Source: Candidatus Arcticimaribacter forsetii (lineage in GTDB: Bacteria > Bacteroidota > Bacteroidia > Flavobacteriales > Flavobacteriaceae). From it: a stretch of 64,000 bases of DNA. The position numbers and the translations under genes are program-made. The notes beneath the pieces are model-generated. The model saw only the letters and a list, made by a program, of their open reading frames with translations. It did not search any database and was not told where the DNA came from. Shown here one piece after another: positions 33,723 to 43,421 of the stretch (positions within the stretch are counted from its first letter, which is position 1; every line of letters starts with the position of its first letter). Location: assembly GCF_910589745.1 (NCBI RefSeq), contig NZ_OU342399.1:1509501-1573500 (forward strand). The letters run 5' to 3'.

Positions 33723-34493
33723 ATGGGTAAAATAATCGCAATAGCAAATCAAAAAGGTGGGGTTGGTAAAACAACTACCTCCGTAAACCTTGCTGCAGCG
33801 TTGGGAGTACTCGAAAAAAAAGTTCTCTTAATCGACGCTGACCCTCAAGCAAATGCTACCTCTGGTTTAGGAATAGATGTTGAAAAACAGCAAAAAGGAA
33901 CTTACGAATTACTAGAACATACTGCTAAAGTTGAAGATTTAATCGTCAAAACAGATTCTCCTAATTTAGACCTGATCCCATCGCATATTGATCTTGTAGC
34001 GATTGAGATAGAATTAGTTGATAAACACGAACGCGAATACATGCTTCGAAAAGCTCTGGAAAGCATAAAAGATCAGTACGATTATATATTTATTGACTGT
34101 GCTCCTTCTCTTGGTTTAATTACTCTAAATGCCCTTTCTGCATCCGACTCGGTATTAATTCCTATTCAGTGTGAATATTTTGCATTAGAAGGCTTAGGGA
34201 AATTATTAAATACCATAAAAAGTGTTCAGAAAATTCACAACAAAGATTTAGACATCGAAGGGCTTTTGCTTACCATGTATGATTCTAGGTTACGATTATC
34301 AAATCAAGTTGTAGAAGAGGTCAAAAAACACTTTGGGAAAATGGTTTTTAAATCAATCATTCAAAGAAACATAAGACTGGGAGAAGCACCCAGTTTTGGA
34401 GAAAATATTATACAATACGACGCAACCAGTAAGGGGGCGCAGAACTATCTCAGCTTAGCACAAGAAGTTCTTAAGAAGAATAAAGGAAAATAG
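33723..34493 (+). CDS. parA: Chromosome partitioning ATPase ParA (Soj)
   Basis: 256 residues. A deviant Walker A motif KGGVGKTT (about 11-18), the Walker A' IDADPQANAT and Walker B DCAPSL mark the ParA family, which moves ParB-parS complexes on the nucleoid in an ATP-driven way. GLLLTMYDSRLRLSNQVVEEV is typical of chromosomal Soj. Only two bases separate it from parB. No parS-like 16-mer is noticed within the two genes or their leader. Confidence 0.95.
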   Translation: MGKIIAIANQKGGVGKTTTSVNLAAALGVLEKKVLLIDADPQANATSGLGIDVEKQQKGTYELLEHTAKVEDLIVKTDSPNLDLIPSHIDLVAIEIELVDKHEREYMLRKALESIKDQYDYIFIDCAPSLGLITLNALSASDSVLIPIQCEYFALEGLGKLLNTIKSVQKIHNKDLDIEGLLLTMYDSRLRLSNQVVEEVKKHFGKMVFKSIIQRNIRLGEAPSFGENIIQYDATSKGAQNYLSLAQEVLKKNKGK

Positions 34494-34495
34494 AA

Positions 34496-35389
34496 ATGGC
34501 CAAATCAAACAAAAAACAGGCTTTAGGACGTGGACTTTCCGCGCTACTTCAGGACCCTTCAAATGACATTAACTCTGTAAACGACAAAAATGCAGACCAA
34601 GTAATTGGTAATGTAATCGACCTTGATTTGGATCGAATTGAAGTAAACCCATTTCAACCAAGAACACAATTCAATGACGAGGCTATTAAGCAATTGGCTT
34701 CCTCCATCAAAGAACTTGGGATTATTCAACCCATTACGGTTCGAAAAATGGAATTTAACCAATATCAATTAGTTTCTGGAGAACGTCGATATCGTGCAGC
34801 TAAATTAATTGGTCTTAGTTCCGTGCCCGCATTTGTTCGTTTGGCGAATGATCAAGAGTCTCTTGAAATGGCATTGGTAGAAAATATTCAACGTCAGGAT
34901 TTAGATCCAATTGAAGTTGCACTTTCCTATGAACGCTTGATTAACGAAATAAAACTAACTCAAGAAGCACTGAGCGAACGTGTTGGAAAAAAAAGATCGA
35001 CAATTACAAACTACCTGAGACTTCTTAAACTAGATCCTATCATCCAAACCGGAATGCGTGATGGCTTCTTATCCATGGGACATGGAAGAGCATTACTTCC
35101 GATTAATGATCGAACAAAGCAACTAGAGGTCTACGAGAAAATAATTAAAGGTGATATAAGTGTTCGCAAAACAGAGGCTCTTGTTAAAGCAATAAAAGAA
35201 GGTAAAACAGACAAAATTCCACCTCACAAACCTTTATTTATAGAAGAAGGTAGCAAAGAATTTAGCGCACACTTTGGAACTAAAGTAAGAATAAGCTACA
35301 AGGAAGATGGAAAAGGTGTTATTCAGATTCCGTTTGAATCTCAGCAAGATTTTAGTCGTATGAAAAAGTTATTGAAAGGTGAAAAATAA
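34496..35389 (+). CDS. parB: Chromosome partitioning protein ParB (Spo0J)
   Basis: 297 residues. Binds parS and hydrolyses CTP to clamp onto DNA. Visible blocks are PFQPRTQFND (about 52-61), GIIQPITVRK, SGERRYRAAKLIG (CTP-binding Arg box), LVENIQRQDLDPIEVA and the helix-turn-helix SERVGKKRSTITNYLRLL (about 161-178). The C-terminal dimerisation part is HFGTKVRISYKEDGKGVIQIPF. The DUF5683 gene start overlaps its end by 11 bp, suggesting translational coupling. Confidence 0.95.
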   Translation: MAKSNKKQALGRGLSALLQDPSNDINSVNDKNADQVIGNVIDLDLDRIEVNPFQPRTQFNDEAIKQLASSIKELGIIQPITVRKMEFNQYQLVSGERRYRAAKLIGLSSVPAFVRLANDQESLEMALVENIQRQDLDPIEVALSYERLINEIKLTQEALSERVGKKRSTITNYLRLLKLDPIIQTGMRDGFLSMGHGRALLPINDRTKQLEVYEKIIKGDISVRKTEALVKAIKEGKTDKIPPHKPLFIEEGSKEFSAHFGTKVRISYKEDGKGVIQIPFESQQDFSRMKKLLKGEK

Positions 35390-35933
35390 ACTCCCACTTT
35401 TATTAATTTTTATACTTTCTTATTCTGCTATTTCCGCCCAAAAAATTGAATTGGATAGTTTAACGCGAAAAGAAAGACTAATAAAAGACCCTCTGACACC
35501 TGCCAGAGCAGCTTTCTACTCGACTGTTGTTCCGGGACTCGGACAATTATACACTGGAAAAACCTGGAAAGTACCTATCATATATATAGCACTTGGATCT
35601 GCAGGATACTCTTATTTATATCAAAGAGATCAAATGAACGTATTTCGAAATATTTATAAAAGAAGAATTGCAGGATACACCGATGATATTTATCAAGGTA
35701 GGATTCTCAAAAACGATCAATTAATTGAAGGTATGAAATTCCATAAAAACTACAGAGACCAATCTTTGCTGTTTTTTATGGTTTTTTACTTACTTAACGT
35801 GATTGATGCAAATGTAGGGGCTCACCTGATGCAGTTTAATGTAAATGAGCAACTCAGTTTTAAACCCTATTTAAAACCTAACGATTATAGCACAGATATG
35901 AATTTTGGAATTACTTTAAACATAAACCTTTAA
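35379..35933 (+). CDS. DUF5683 membrane protein
   Basis: 184 residues. Starts at GTG 35379, inside the parB end, with an export-type hydrophobic N-terminus (LPLLLIFILSYSAISA). The DUF5683 core is TPARAAFYSTVVPGLGQLYTGK (about 32-53) followed by a membrane segment (WKVPIIYIALGSAGYSYLY) and another near 127-146. Conserved next to parAB and dapB in Flavobacteriaceae, but function is unknown. It may link chromosome segregation or cell-wall synthesis genes to the envelope, which is only positional inference. Confidence 0.82.
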   Translation: MKNKLPLLLIFILSYSAISAQKIELDSLTRKERLIKDPLTPARAAFYSTVVPGLGQLYTGKTWKVPIIYIALGSAGYSYLYQRDQMNVFRNIYKRRIAGYTDDIYQGRILKNDQLIEGMKFHKNYRDQSLLFFMVFYLLNVIDANVGAHLMQFNVNEQLSFKPYLKPNDYSTDMNFGITLNINL

Positions 35934-35936
35934 ACC

Positions 35937-36641
35937 ATGAAAATAGCATTATTAGGTTATGGAAGAATGGGAAAAGCTATTGAACAAATTGCCATCGATA
36001 GAGGGCATAATGTAGTAGCTAAAATCGATAAGTTGAACTCAGAAGGGGAGCTTTCGGATGCAGATGTTGCTATAAATTTTAGTATTCCAGATGCAGCGGT
36101 TGAAAACATTAAAGCAGCTTTAGATTTTAAAATACCCGTTGTTTGTGGAACTACAGGCTGGTTGGACAAGCTTAGTCAAGTTGAAAAATATTGCGAAGAG
36201 CAAGACAGTGCATTTTTGTATGCCTCCAATTTTAGTATTGGGGTTAACTTATTTTTTAAGTTAAATGAAGACCTAGCAAAACTTATGAAATCTCATAAAA
36301 GCTATGCTGCTGAAATGAAAGAAATTCATCACATTCATAAACTGGATGCACCTAGTGGGACGGCTATAACATTAGCAGAGGGTGTTTTTAAAGAAACTGA
36401 CTACAACGCTTGGACCATTGAAGAAGCTAAAAACCAAAAAACACTTCCTATTGTTGTAGAAAGAACAGGAGAAGTCCCTGGAACTCATGCCATAAAATAT
36501 AAATCCAAAATTGATAGTATTACAATTGAACACGAAGCTCACTCCAGAGAAGGTTTTGCACTTGGAGCTGTAGTATCCGCAGAATGGATTCAGAATAAAA
36601 AAGGAATTTTTTCGATGAAAGATGTTCTTAACATTGGCTAA
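35937..36641 (+). CDS. dapB: 4-hydroxy-tetrahydrodipicolinate reductase
   Basis: 234 residues. NAD(P)H-dependent reduction step in the diaminopimelate/lysine pathway, needed for peptidoglycan. The Rossmann motif GYGRMGKAI (7-15), VVCGTTGW and the catalytic/substrate motif EIHHIHKLDAPSGTA (about 124-138) are intact. Shorter than proteobacterial DapB (about 270) because the N-terminal loop region is compact, as usual in Bacteroidota. It starts three bases after the DUF5683 gene. TCTTAT/ATAAGA at 36668-36681 is a weak hairpin after it. Confidence 0.94.
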   Translation: MKIALLGYGRMGKAIEQIAIDRGHNVVAKIDKLNSEGELSDADVAINFSIPDAAVENIKAALDFKIPVVCGTTGWLDKLSQVEKYCEEQDSAFLYASNFSIGVNLFFKLNEDLAKLMKSHKSYAAEMKEIHHIHKLDAPSGTAITLAEGVFKETDYNAWTIEEAKNQKTLPIVVERTGEVPGTHAIKYKSKIDSITIEHEAHSREGFALGAVVSAEWIQNKKGIFSMKDVLNIG

Positions 36642-36700
36642 TTAGTAACAAAAAAATAAGGATAACGTCTTATTTATAAGATCGAATCAAATTTAAAATT

Positions 36701-38395
36701 ATGACTGCAACAGAATGGCTACTTTTTATAGTTGGAATTCAAATTATTCACTTCTTAGGAACTCATAGACTTTATGTGAAAGCAGGGCGTAAGTCTTGGG
36801 AGGCAATAGTTCCGATATATAATGCAATTGTTCTAATGCAAATTATTAGAAGACCTAAATGGTGGGTAATATTACTTTTTATTCCTATAATTAACCTAAT
36901 GATGTTCCCCGTAGTGTGGGTAGAAACATTAAGAAGTTTCGGGAAACATGAAAACAAGGATACACTTTTAGGGATTCTTACCTTAGGATTCTATTTGTTT
37001 ATTGTCAACTATGATTCTAATACTAGCTACGATAAAGACCGAGACCTTAATTCTAAAACTTGGTTTGGAGAATGGATTAGCGCCTTACTTTTCGCAATAA
37101 TAGCGGCAACAATAGTTCATAATTACTTTATTCAACCCTATATAATTCCAACAGGATCACTTGAAAAAACCCTCCTGATTGGTGACTTCTTATTTGTAAG
37201 TAAATTCCATTATGGAGCAAGAACTCCCACCTCTGCAGTTGCATTTCCTATGGTTCATGATACCATTCCTATCATAAAGAAAAGATCCTATTTAAAAAAA
37301 CCACAACTCCCCTACTTTAGGCTACCTGGGTTTCAGGATGTAAAAAGAAACGATATCGTAGTTTTTAGTTGGCCTGCAGATACGGTTCGTCAGTTCTTTG
37401 TTAAAGAAAAAGGAGTTCGTAAACCCATAGACAAGAAATCGAACTATGTTAAAAGATGTGTTGGAACTCCTGGAGATAGTTTAGAAATAATTGATGGATA
37501 TGTTTATATCAATGGAGCTAAAAATCCACTACCCGATCGTGCCAAAACACAATATACTTACACAGCCTATAACTCCAAAGGTATTTCATCTAGGAAACTA
37601 TTAGAAGCTAATCTTAAAGATTTCAGTAGACAGTATAGAATAAAGAATATAACTCAAGAAAGCTATGATCAGCTTACACCCTATATTTATGGTCCTGTAA
37701 ATAATGATATTGATAATTTTATAGTTTCTACTCCTTCGGCTGGTATTCCAAATGGACTTCCAAAAAAACTTGGAATAATAATAGAAGAACCTTTAAAAGC
37801 GGTAAAAGAAATTACTCTAACAGAGGCAGAGGCAAAAGGGCTTAGTGATGCTGGAATTTTGGATAGTATCGTTAGAAAAATTAACACCAATAAAACTGCT
37901 AATCCTTATTTCTTCCCAAACACAATTCCATATGATTGGAACGAAGACAATTTTGGTCCTATTCTAATTCCAAAGGCAGGAATGACGGTTCAAATTGATG
38001 AAAAAAGTTTTCCTCTTTACAAAAAAATCATTCGTGAATACGAAAAAAATACGGTTACTAAAAAAGGGAACACATTCTATATTAACGGAAAAGAAACGAG
38101 CTCGTATACCTTTAAACAAGATTATTATTGGATGATGGGTGACAACAGACACCGATCAGAGGACAGTAGATATTGGGGTTATGTACCGGAAGATCATATT
38201 GTAGGGAAACCTGTTTTAATCTGGTTCAGTATTGAAGGCATAAACGACGGAATTAGAAACTGGAAAATAAGAACCGACCGTCTGATGACCACAGTCGGAG
38301 GAACAGGAAAACCAATATCATTTTTTCCTTATGTAGCTGCAATTATAATAGGATGGCAACTTATAGTTTTTTACAGAAAACGAAAAAAAGCATAA
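36701..38395 (+). CDS. lepB: Signal peptidase I
   Basis: 564 residues, longer than usual (about 320) because of a flavobacterial-type insert. Cleaves Sec signal peptides at the outer face of the inner membrane. An N-terminal membrane region (about 1-100) is followed by a helix at about 126-142, the catalytic Ser153 in PTGSLEKTL and Lys251 in YVKRCVGTPGD; GDNRHRSEDSRYWGYV near the C-terminus is box E. A final membrane segment lies at about 543-559. A large insert separates boxes D and E. Starts 59 bp after dapB; the WbqC gene follows its stop codon directly. Confidence 0.93.
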   Translation: MTATEWLLFIVGIQIIHFLGTHRLYVKAGRKSWEAIVPIYNAIVLMQIIRRPKWWVILLFIPIINLMMFPVVWVETLRSFGKHENKDTLLGILTLGFYLFIVNYDSNTSYDKDRDLNSKTWFGEWISALLFAIIAATIVHNYFIQPYIIPTGSLEKTLLIGDFLFVSKFHYGARTPTSAVAFPMVHDTIPIIKKRSYLKKPQLPYFRLPGFQDVKRNDIVVFSWPADTVRQFFVKEKGVRKPIDKKSNYVKRCVGTPGDSLEIIDGYVYINGAKNPLPDRAKTQYTYTAYNSKGISSRKLLEANLKDFSRQYRIKNITQESYDQLTPYIYGPVNNDIDNFIVSTPSAGIPNGLPKKLGIIIEEPLKAVKEITLTEAEAKGLSDAGILDSIVRKINTNKTANPYFFPNTIPYDWNEDNFGPILIPKAGMTVQIDEKSFPLYKKIIREYEKNTVTKKGNTFYINGKETSSYTFKQDYYWMMGDNRHRSEDSRYWGYVPEDHIVGKPVLIWFSIEGINDGIRNWKIRTDRLMTTVGGTGKPISFFPYVAAIIIGWQLIVFYRKRKKA

Positions 38396-39025
38396 ATGTC
38401 AATTGAACTATTTAGCGCTTATATTCCCAATATAGCCACCATGGCATTCATTGCAAAAACGAAACATGTTAATATCCCTACCGGGGAGTTCTATCAGAAG
38501 CAAACTTATAGAAATAGAACTAAAATTGTTAGTGCAAATGGAGTATTAAACTTATCCATACCGATTATACACGCTTCAAAAGATGAACGTTTACTGGATG
38601 GCGAAGTATGTATTTCTTATGATGAAAAATGGCAGTTAAATCATTGGAAATCATTTGTAAGTGCTTATAACTCCTCCCCTTTCTTTGAGTATTATCAAGA
38701 TGAGCTTGAGGAGGTTTTTTTCGCTAAAAAGAAAACACTGGTTGAATTCAATTTGAGCTTAATAAAACTATTTATGGACTGGTTCGAAATTGACACTGAA
38801 ATTTCATTAAATCCATTAAAGAAAGAATTTAACACTTTGAACACTACCTTAATAAACTCTAAAAAAGAACTTCCTGTAGAGTTTCCCAGATACATTCAAG
38901 TGTTTGAATCAAAGTTTGGATTCATACCGAATTTAAACGCCTTAGATCTTATTAGTAACCTAGGCCCTGAAAGCTCGGTTTACTTAAACTCGATTGATCT
39001 TACTCCCATGCAAGAGTTGTCATGA
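38396..39025 (+). CDS. WbqC family protein
   Basis: 209 residues. WbqC-like proteins occur in O-antigen or polysaccharide loci and elsewhere in Bacteroidota; their biochemical role is not firmly known. The family core is seen as AYIPNIATMAFIAKT (8-22), VNIPTGEFYQKQTYRNRTKI and LSIPIIHASKDERL, then WQLNHWKSFVSAYNSSPFFEYY. ATG follows the lepB stop without a gap, so the two are co-transcribed. The last 26 bp overlap the convergent endonuclease/phosphatase gene. Confidence 0.85.
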   Translation: MSIELFSAYIPNIATMAFIAKTKHVNIPTGEFYQKQTYRNRTKIVSANGVLNLSIPIIHASKDERLLDGEVCISYDEKWQLNHWKSFVSAYNSSPFFEYYQDELEEVFFAKKKTLVEFNLSLIKLFMDWFEIDTEISLNPLKKEFNTLNTTLINSKKELPVEFPRYIQVFESKFGFIPNLNALDLISNLGPESSVYLNSIDLTPMQELS

Positions 39026-40007
39026 TCGGCAAATGGTCAGAGAGTTCAATATCATAGGATTTAAAACCATTTATTTTAAAAATAGGATCCGTTAAAATAA
39101 AATCAATTCTTAAAGGGAAAAATGAAAAGTTAAAAGTAGTTCCCAATCCAGTTCCTGCTTCTTTAAATACATCATTCTTGTCTTTTTTTAAAGCTCTATA
39201 AATAACAGAAAACTGTGAATTATTTAGATCCGTACAAACTATAGAAGGGAACGGATTTTGTTTATCAATTTCCTCAAACTGGCCAATTTGATCCAGCTGC
39301 TTCTTAAAAACCTGATTGAACTTAAGCTGAAGACCTTCTGAATTACGGTTGGTAATTAAAGTATCTTTAAAATTAATTCGTAAAGACTCGAGGTGTAAAT
39401 TGTAAACTCTAGCCTTCTTACCTCGATATTGAATGTCTGTAAAAATTCCACTATTGGTAGAATTTTCAAAGTTGATGTAGCCTGTGTTATTTATTGGAAA
39501 TTTTGAGAAAATAGCAATCTCAGACTTTCCATTCGATTGAATAGGTTGAACATAACTGTAAGGATACGAGGGTAATTTTGGTGCTTCACTTTTTGAATAT
39601 TCCTGAAAACAAATAATATCAGGCTGTTCATTATCTATAAAACGCTTTATTTCTGCCGGAATATCTTTTCCTTCAATCCAATCAAACTTATTAAACAATC
39701 TAACATTATAGGTCATTACCTTAAAGGTATCTGTACTCTTATGAATTAAATTTCTTGGAAATTGATACAATAAACCCCACTCTCCATAACCAATTAAAAA
39801 TGCAATCATGAATAACAAGAAAACCCATTTTGAACGTAATAACCAGTAAATAAAAAAAGCGATATTTATTATAACAACTAGGGGGACGAATAAATTTAAA
39901 ATTGAAAAATCAAATAAGGAAGGTATACTTCCCATAAGCATCAATTGAAAAAGTAACGTTAAAACATTAAATATTAATAACAGTTTTTGAAAAAAATTCA
40001 GTTTCAT
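39000..40007 (-). CDS. Endonuclease/exonuclease/phosphatase family membrane protein
   Basis: 335 residues. Three hydrophobic segments in the first 90 residues (about 8-27, 33-53, 58-75) anchor the protein; the rest is an EEP hydrolase domain. Motifs are MTYNVRLFNKFDW (about 95-107), QPDIICFQEYS (catalytic Glu), VYNLHLESL, CTDLNNSQ and DHLPIM at the C-terminus. Likely a phosphodiesterase acting at the membrane, on nucleic acid or phospholipid. First of a run of - strand genes to ribH. Its end overlaps the convergent WbqC gene by 26 bp. Confidence 0.88.
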   Translation of the reverse strand: MKLNFFQKLLLIFNVLTLLFQLMLMGSIPSLFDFSILNLFVPLVVIINIAFFIYWLLRSKWVFLLFMIAFLIGYGEWGLLYQFPRNLIHKSTDTFKVMTYNVRLFNKFDWIEGKDIPAEIKRFIDNEQPDIICFQEYSKSEAPKLPSYPYSYVQPIQSNGKSEIAIFSKFPINNTGYINFENSTNSGIFTDIQYRGKKARVYNLHLESLRINFKDTLITNRNSEGLQLKFNQVFKKQLDQIGQFEEIDKQNPFPSIVCTDLNNSQFSVIYRALKKDKNDVFKEAGTGLGTTFNFSFFPLRIDFILTDPIFKINGFKSYDIELSDHLPIMTTLAWE

Positions 40008-40018
40008 TGAATTGTAAG

Positions 40019-40888
40019 TTAATTGTCTTTTCCAGACTGAAACAAAAAATCTTTTTCTTCTTGCTTTAAACTCTCATACCCTGAAGTACTGATCTTATCA
40101 AGAATTGCATCAATCTTTTGCTGGTTTGTAGGACTTGGTTTTCTTTTTACTGTTTTTTGAGTTCGATGAACAGTTCGCATGTTTTTAACAGCTGAAGGTT
40201 TTGTAAGGGTATTAAAATAACTCCAAATACGGTCTAAAAAAGATCCAATGTCAGTACCTTGTTTTAATTGAGTTGCATAAAGGTATCCAATAAAAGCTCC
40301 ACCAAGATGAGCAAGCCTTCCACCAGCATTACTGTAAGGAATTTGAAGGATATCGATCAAAACTAAGGCTATCCCTATATATTGAAGTTTTACGTTTATA
40401 AACAACAAACGTATTTCTTGATTAGGAGTGTAGGTTGCTACAAATATAAGAACAGCCATTACTCCGGCTGAAGCCCCAACTAAAGGAGGATAGATACCCT
40501 CGAAAACTGGAAAGAGGTTATAGCCTATTAAAAAAAACAGCCCCCCAACCAAAACACCCAGAACGTAATTCTTTAAAAATTGATGTTCAGAAAATAAATT
40601 TAAATACATCTGTGATGCATAGTACAAAAGAAGCATATTCCAAAGAATATGGCTGAAGCTAGCGTGCAAAAAACTATAGGTAAATAAAGTCCATGGACGA
40701 AAAAGAACTTCGCTGAAACTGGGTAATAAATGAAACCAAGAAGAAAAAGTTGAACTTGGAAGTTTAAACAAATAAAGGAGGGTTTGAATAAAAAATGGAA
40801 TTATAAAAAAAACAATGTTCAAAACAATTATTTTTTCTGCAATCGAAAACTGCTCAAATCTATATTTTAAGTTTTTTAAATTCATCAT
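40019..40888 (-). CDS. Rhomboid family intramembrane serine protease
   Basis: 289 residues. At least six membrane segments with the rhomboid catalytic dyad: Ser in GASAGV (about 138-143) and His in RLAHLGGAFIG. A roughly 80-residue basic cytoplasmic tail follows (KRKPSPTNQQKIDAIL and on) as in many Bacteroidota rhomboids. It cleaves membrane proteins within the bilayer; substrate unknown. The start overlaps the upstream rhomboid gene by 4 bp (40885-40888), a tandem pair. Confidence 0.9.
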   Translation of the reverse strand: MMNLKNLKYRFEQFSIAEKIIVLNIVFFIIPFFIQTLLYLFKLPSSTFSSWFHLLPSFSEVLFRPWTLFTYSFLHASFSHILWNMLLLYYASQMYLNLFSEHQFLKNYVLGVLVGGLFFLIGYNLFPVFEGIYPPLVGASAGVMAVLIFVATYTPNQEIRLLFINVKLQYIGIALVLIDILQIPYSNAGGRLAHLGGAFIGYLYATQLKQGTDIGSFLDRIWSYFNTLTKPSAVKNMRTVHRTQKTVKRKPSPTNQQKIDAILDKISTSGYESLKQEEKDFLFQSGKDN

Positions 40889-41625
40889 CTATCCCAACGA
40901 TTATCATTAAACTGTTGACGTTTCCAATATCGCATGATTAGAAAACCTGATATTGCGCCTCCAAGATGTGCAAAATGTGCAATGGGGCCTATTGAAAAGG
41001 AACTGAACCCAAAAAACAAATCTCCAAGTATCATAAAGGGTATTAAATACTTGGCTTTTACAGGGAAAGGAATGAACATTAGGTATAACTCTGAATTAGG
41101 AAATAACATTGCAAAAGCTACTAATACTCCGTACAGAGCACCAGAGGCTCCTACCATAGAAGAATTAAACGCTTGATACATTCCGGATAATTGTTTCTCA
41201 GACAATGATTCCAAAATAGCACGATTATAGCTACCCTCTGTTACTAAAGTGTTAACTGCATCTTGACCATAACCCAATGCCAATAAATCGTTGTAGACAG
41301 TGGTGTACTGGAAATAATAAATTAAAAGTTGTAATGCTGCGGCACCCAAGCCTGCAGAAATGTAAAAAAATATAAACTTATTCTTTCCCCAAAGAGACTC
41401 TAATGGAGAGCCAAACATGTACAGTCCAAACATATTAAATAAAATATGATTAAGACTTCCATGCATAAACATATGTGTTAGAGGTTGCCATATTTCGAAA
41501 CGAGAATTCTCAAAATAATGTAACGCAAATAAATCGTATATCCCACGCCCAAATAGATTTGTGGCAAGGAAAAAAATACCGTTTATTATTAATAAATGCT
41601 TAATAGTCTCTGTAACTCTCCTCAT
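40885..41625 (-). CDS. Rhomboid family intramembrane serine protease
   Basis: 246 residues with six predicted membrane segments. The dyad is Ser in VGASGALYG (about 156-164) and His in HFAHLGGAISG (about 218-228), both intact; WQPLTHMFMHGSLNHILFNM gives the L1-loop block. It is paired with the second rhomboid gene (4-bp overlap). Its start codon shares one base with the mutL stop (TAATG arrangement), so mutL and both rhomboids are translationally linked. Confidence 0.9.
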   Translation of the reverse strand: MRRVTETIKHLLIINGIFFLATNLFGRGIYDLFALHYFENSRFEIWQPLTHMFMHGSLNHILFNMFGLYMFGSPLESLWGKNKFIFFYISAGLGAAALQLLIYYFQYTTVYNDLLALGYGQDAVNTLVTEGSYNRAILESLSEKQLSGMYQAFNSSMVGASGALYGVLVAFAMLFPNSELYLMFIPFPVKAKYLIPFMILGDLFFGFSSFSIGPIAHFAHLGGAISGFLIMRYWKRQQFNDNRWDR

Positions 41626-43418
41626 TAAACGAATTTTTTGTCAAGTTCTTCCTGAGTTAAAGTAATAAAAATTTGACGATTAAATGGAGACACTTGTGTT
41701 TCTTTACATGCAAACAAATCGTCTAAAAGTCTCTGTTGTTCTTCGGATTTCATTGGAACTCCTCTCTTAATTGATAATGTTTTTGATAATGACTTTGATA
41801 GTAAATCAGACTGACTAAAACTGTCCGATGGTAAATCACTTTCGAGTGAAGCAAATAAATTTTCGAATATGTTGGGTATTTCTTTTTCAGAACTTGAAGC
41901 TGGAATACCTTTAATACTTATGGAAGATGAGCCAACTTTTTCAAAAACAAATCCAGCTTCAATTAAAACCTCCTCAAGATCTGACAAAAGCACTTGTTGT
42001 GTGGATGTTAATTCAAGATCATAGGGAAACAAAAGTTGCTGACTTGCAGTTTGCTTCTGTGTAATTGTTTTCAGAAACTGTTCGTACAAGATACGTTCGT
42101 GCGCACGCTGTTGATCGATTACTAATAATGCAGATCCAATTGAACTGACAAGGTATCGGTTCATTAACTGAAATAATTTCACACTATCGTAATCTCCTAA
42201 TACATTGAGTTCATCCCCTAGAACAGTTGGAATAGGTTGAGACTCGACCTCAACATAAAGACTCTCCCAATTCGTTTCATTAGGTTTTGAAAAACGCGGA
42301 GTATCTGGATTTTTAAAAGGATTAAAATTAGAGTCAACCTCTAAATGCGGACTCGCTGCAATCTGATTGACCTGATTATATGGAGTATCTAGATTAGGGT
42401 CGCGATCAAAATCCAAAGTGGGTGCTACATTAAACATCCCTAAACTATGTTTAACACAGGAACGAAGGATCGCATATAAACTTTGTTCATCCTCAAATTT
42501 TACCTCGGTCTTAGTAGGATGAATATTTATATCTATGGTTTGAGGATCAAGATTAAAAAATATAAAATAACCAGGGACAGTACCCTCTGAAAGTAAACCA
42601 TCGTATGCATTCATTATTGCATGATGCATGAACGGACTTTTAATGAAACGATCATTTACAAAAAAGAATTGTTGTCCACGTGTTCTTTTTGCCGCACTAG
42701 GCTTTATTACAAAACCGGATACCGAGGATACAGAAGTCGATTCCTCTACAGGGACCAATTTAGCGTCCATCTTAGATCCAAAGATGTGCACAATTCGTTT
42801 TCTTAAATTTGCGACTGGCAAATCAAAAAGCTCATGCCCTCCTTGAAAAAATGTAAATGCAATTTGTGGATGTGCAAGTGCGACACGATGAAACTCATCT
42901 ATGATGTGTCTAAGTTCTACCGTATTCGATTTTAAAAAATTTCTTCGAGCAGGAATATTAAAAAATAAATTCTTGACTGAAATAGAAGTCCCTTGTGGTG
43001 CCACAACAGGTTCTTGTTCCTGAATTTCGCTTCCAGCAATTTTAATTTGTGTACCTATTTCATCTTCTGAAGTTTTACTGAGCATTTCAACATGAGCAAC
43101 AGCTGCGATGGATGCTAATGCTTCTCCCCGAAAACCTTTTGTGTTTAGTGCGAAAAGATCAGAAGCGGATTTTATTTTTGAAGTAGCATGTCGCTCAAAT
43201 GCCATTCGAGCGTCTGTAATACTCATTCCTTTTCCATTATCAACAACTTGAATGAGTTGTTTCCCTGCTTCTTTGATTATTAATTGAACATGATCCGAAC
43301 CTGCATCTATTGCATTTTCCAACAGCTCTTTCACAACAGAAGCTGGACGTTGAACTACTTCTCCTGCTGCAATTTGATTTGCGACATGATCAGGCAATAA
43401 GGTTATTATATCTCCCAT
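41625..43418 (-). CDS. mutL: DNA mismatch repair protein MutL
   Basis: 597 residues. GHKL ATPase domain with ELLENAIDAG (about 31-40), DNGKGM (60-65), HATSKI and GFRGEALASIAAV, all intact. The C-terminal dimer domain starts near 400. The endonuclease motif DQHAxxExxxxE appears as DQQRAHERILYE (about 432-443): the His is replaced by Gln, and the CPHGRP motif is not seen (the end is CKETQVSPFNRQ). MutL acts with MutS in mismatch correction; here nicking activity may be lost or altered. Confidence 0.94.
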   Translation of the reverse strand: MGDIITLLPDHVANQIAAGEVVQRPASVVKELLENAIDAGSDHVQLIIKEAGKQLIQVVDNGKGMSITDARMAFERHATSKIKSASDLFALNTKGFRGEALASIAAVAHVEMLSKTSEDEIGTQIKIAGSEIQEQEPVVAPQGTSISVKNLFFNIPARRNFLKSNTVELRHIIDEFHRVALAHPQIAFTFFQGGHELFDLPVANLRKRIVHIFGSKMDAKLVPVEESTSVSSVSGFVIKPSAAKRTRGQQFFFVNDRFIKSPFMHHAIMNAYDGLLSEGTVPGYFIFFNLDPQTIDINIHPTKTEVKFEDEQSLYAILRSCVKHSLGMFNVAPTLDFDRDPNLDTPYNQVNQIAASPHLEVDSNFNPFKNPDTPRFSKPNETNWESLYVEVESQPIPTVLGDELNVLGDYDSVKLFQLMNRYLVSSIGSALLVIDQQRAHERILYEQFLKTITQKQTASQQLLFPYDLELTSTQQVLLSDLEEVLIEAGFVFEKVGSSSISIKGIPASSSEKEIPNIFENLFASLESDLPSDSFSQSDLLSKSLSKTLSIKRGVPMKSEEQQRLLDDLFACKETQVSPFNRQIFITLTQEELDKKFV

Positions 43419-43421
43419 GGA

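Noticed and set aside
33644-35389. parS site near parAB
   Set aside because: No 16-base palindrome resembling the parS consensus was noticed in or next to the two genes.
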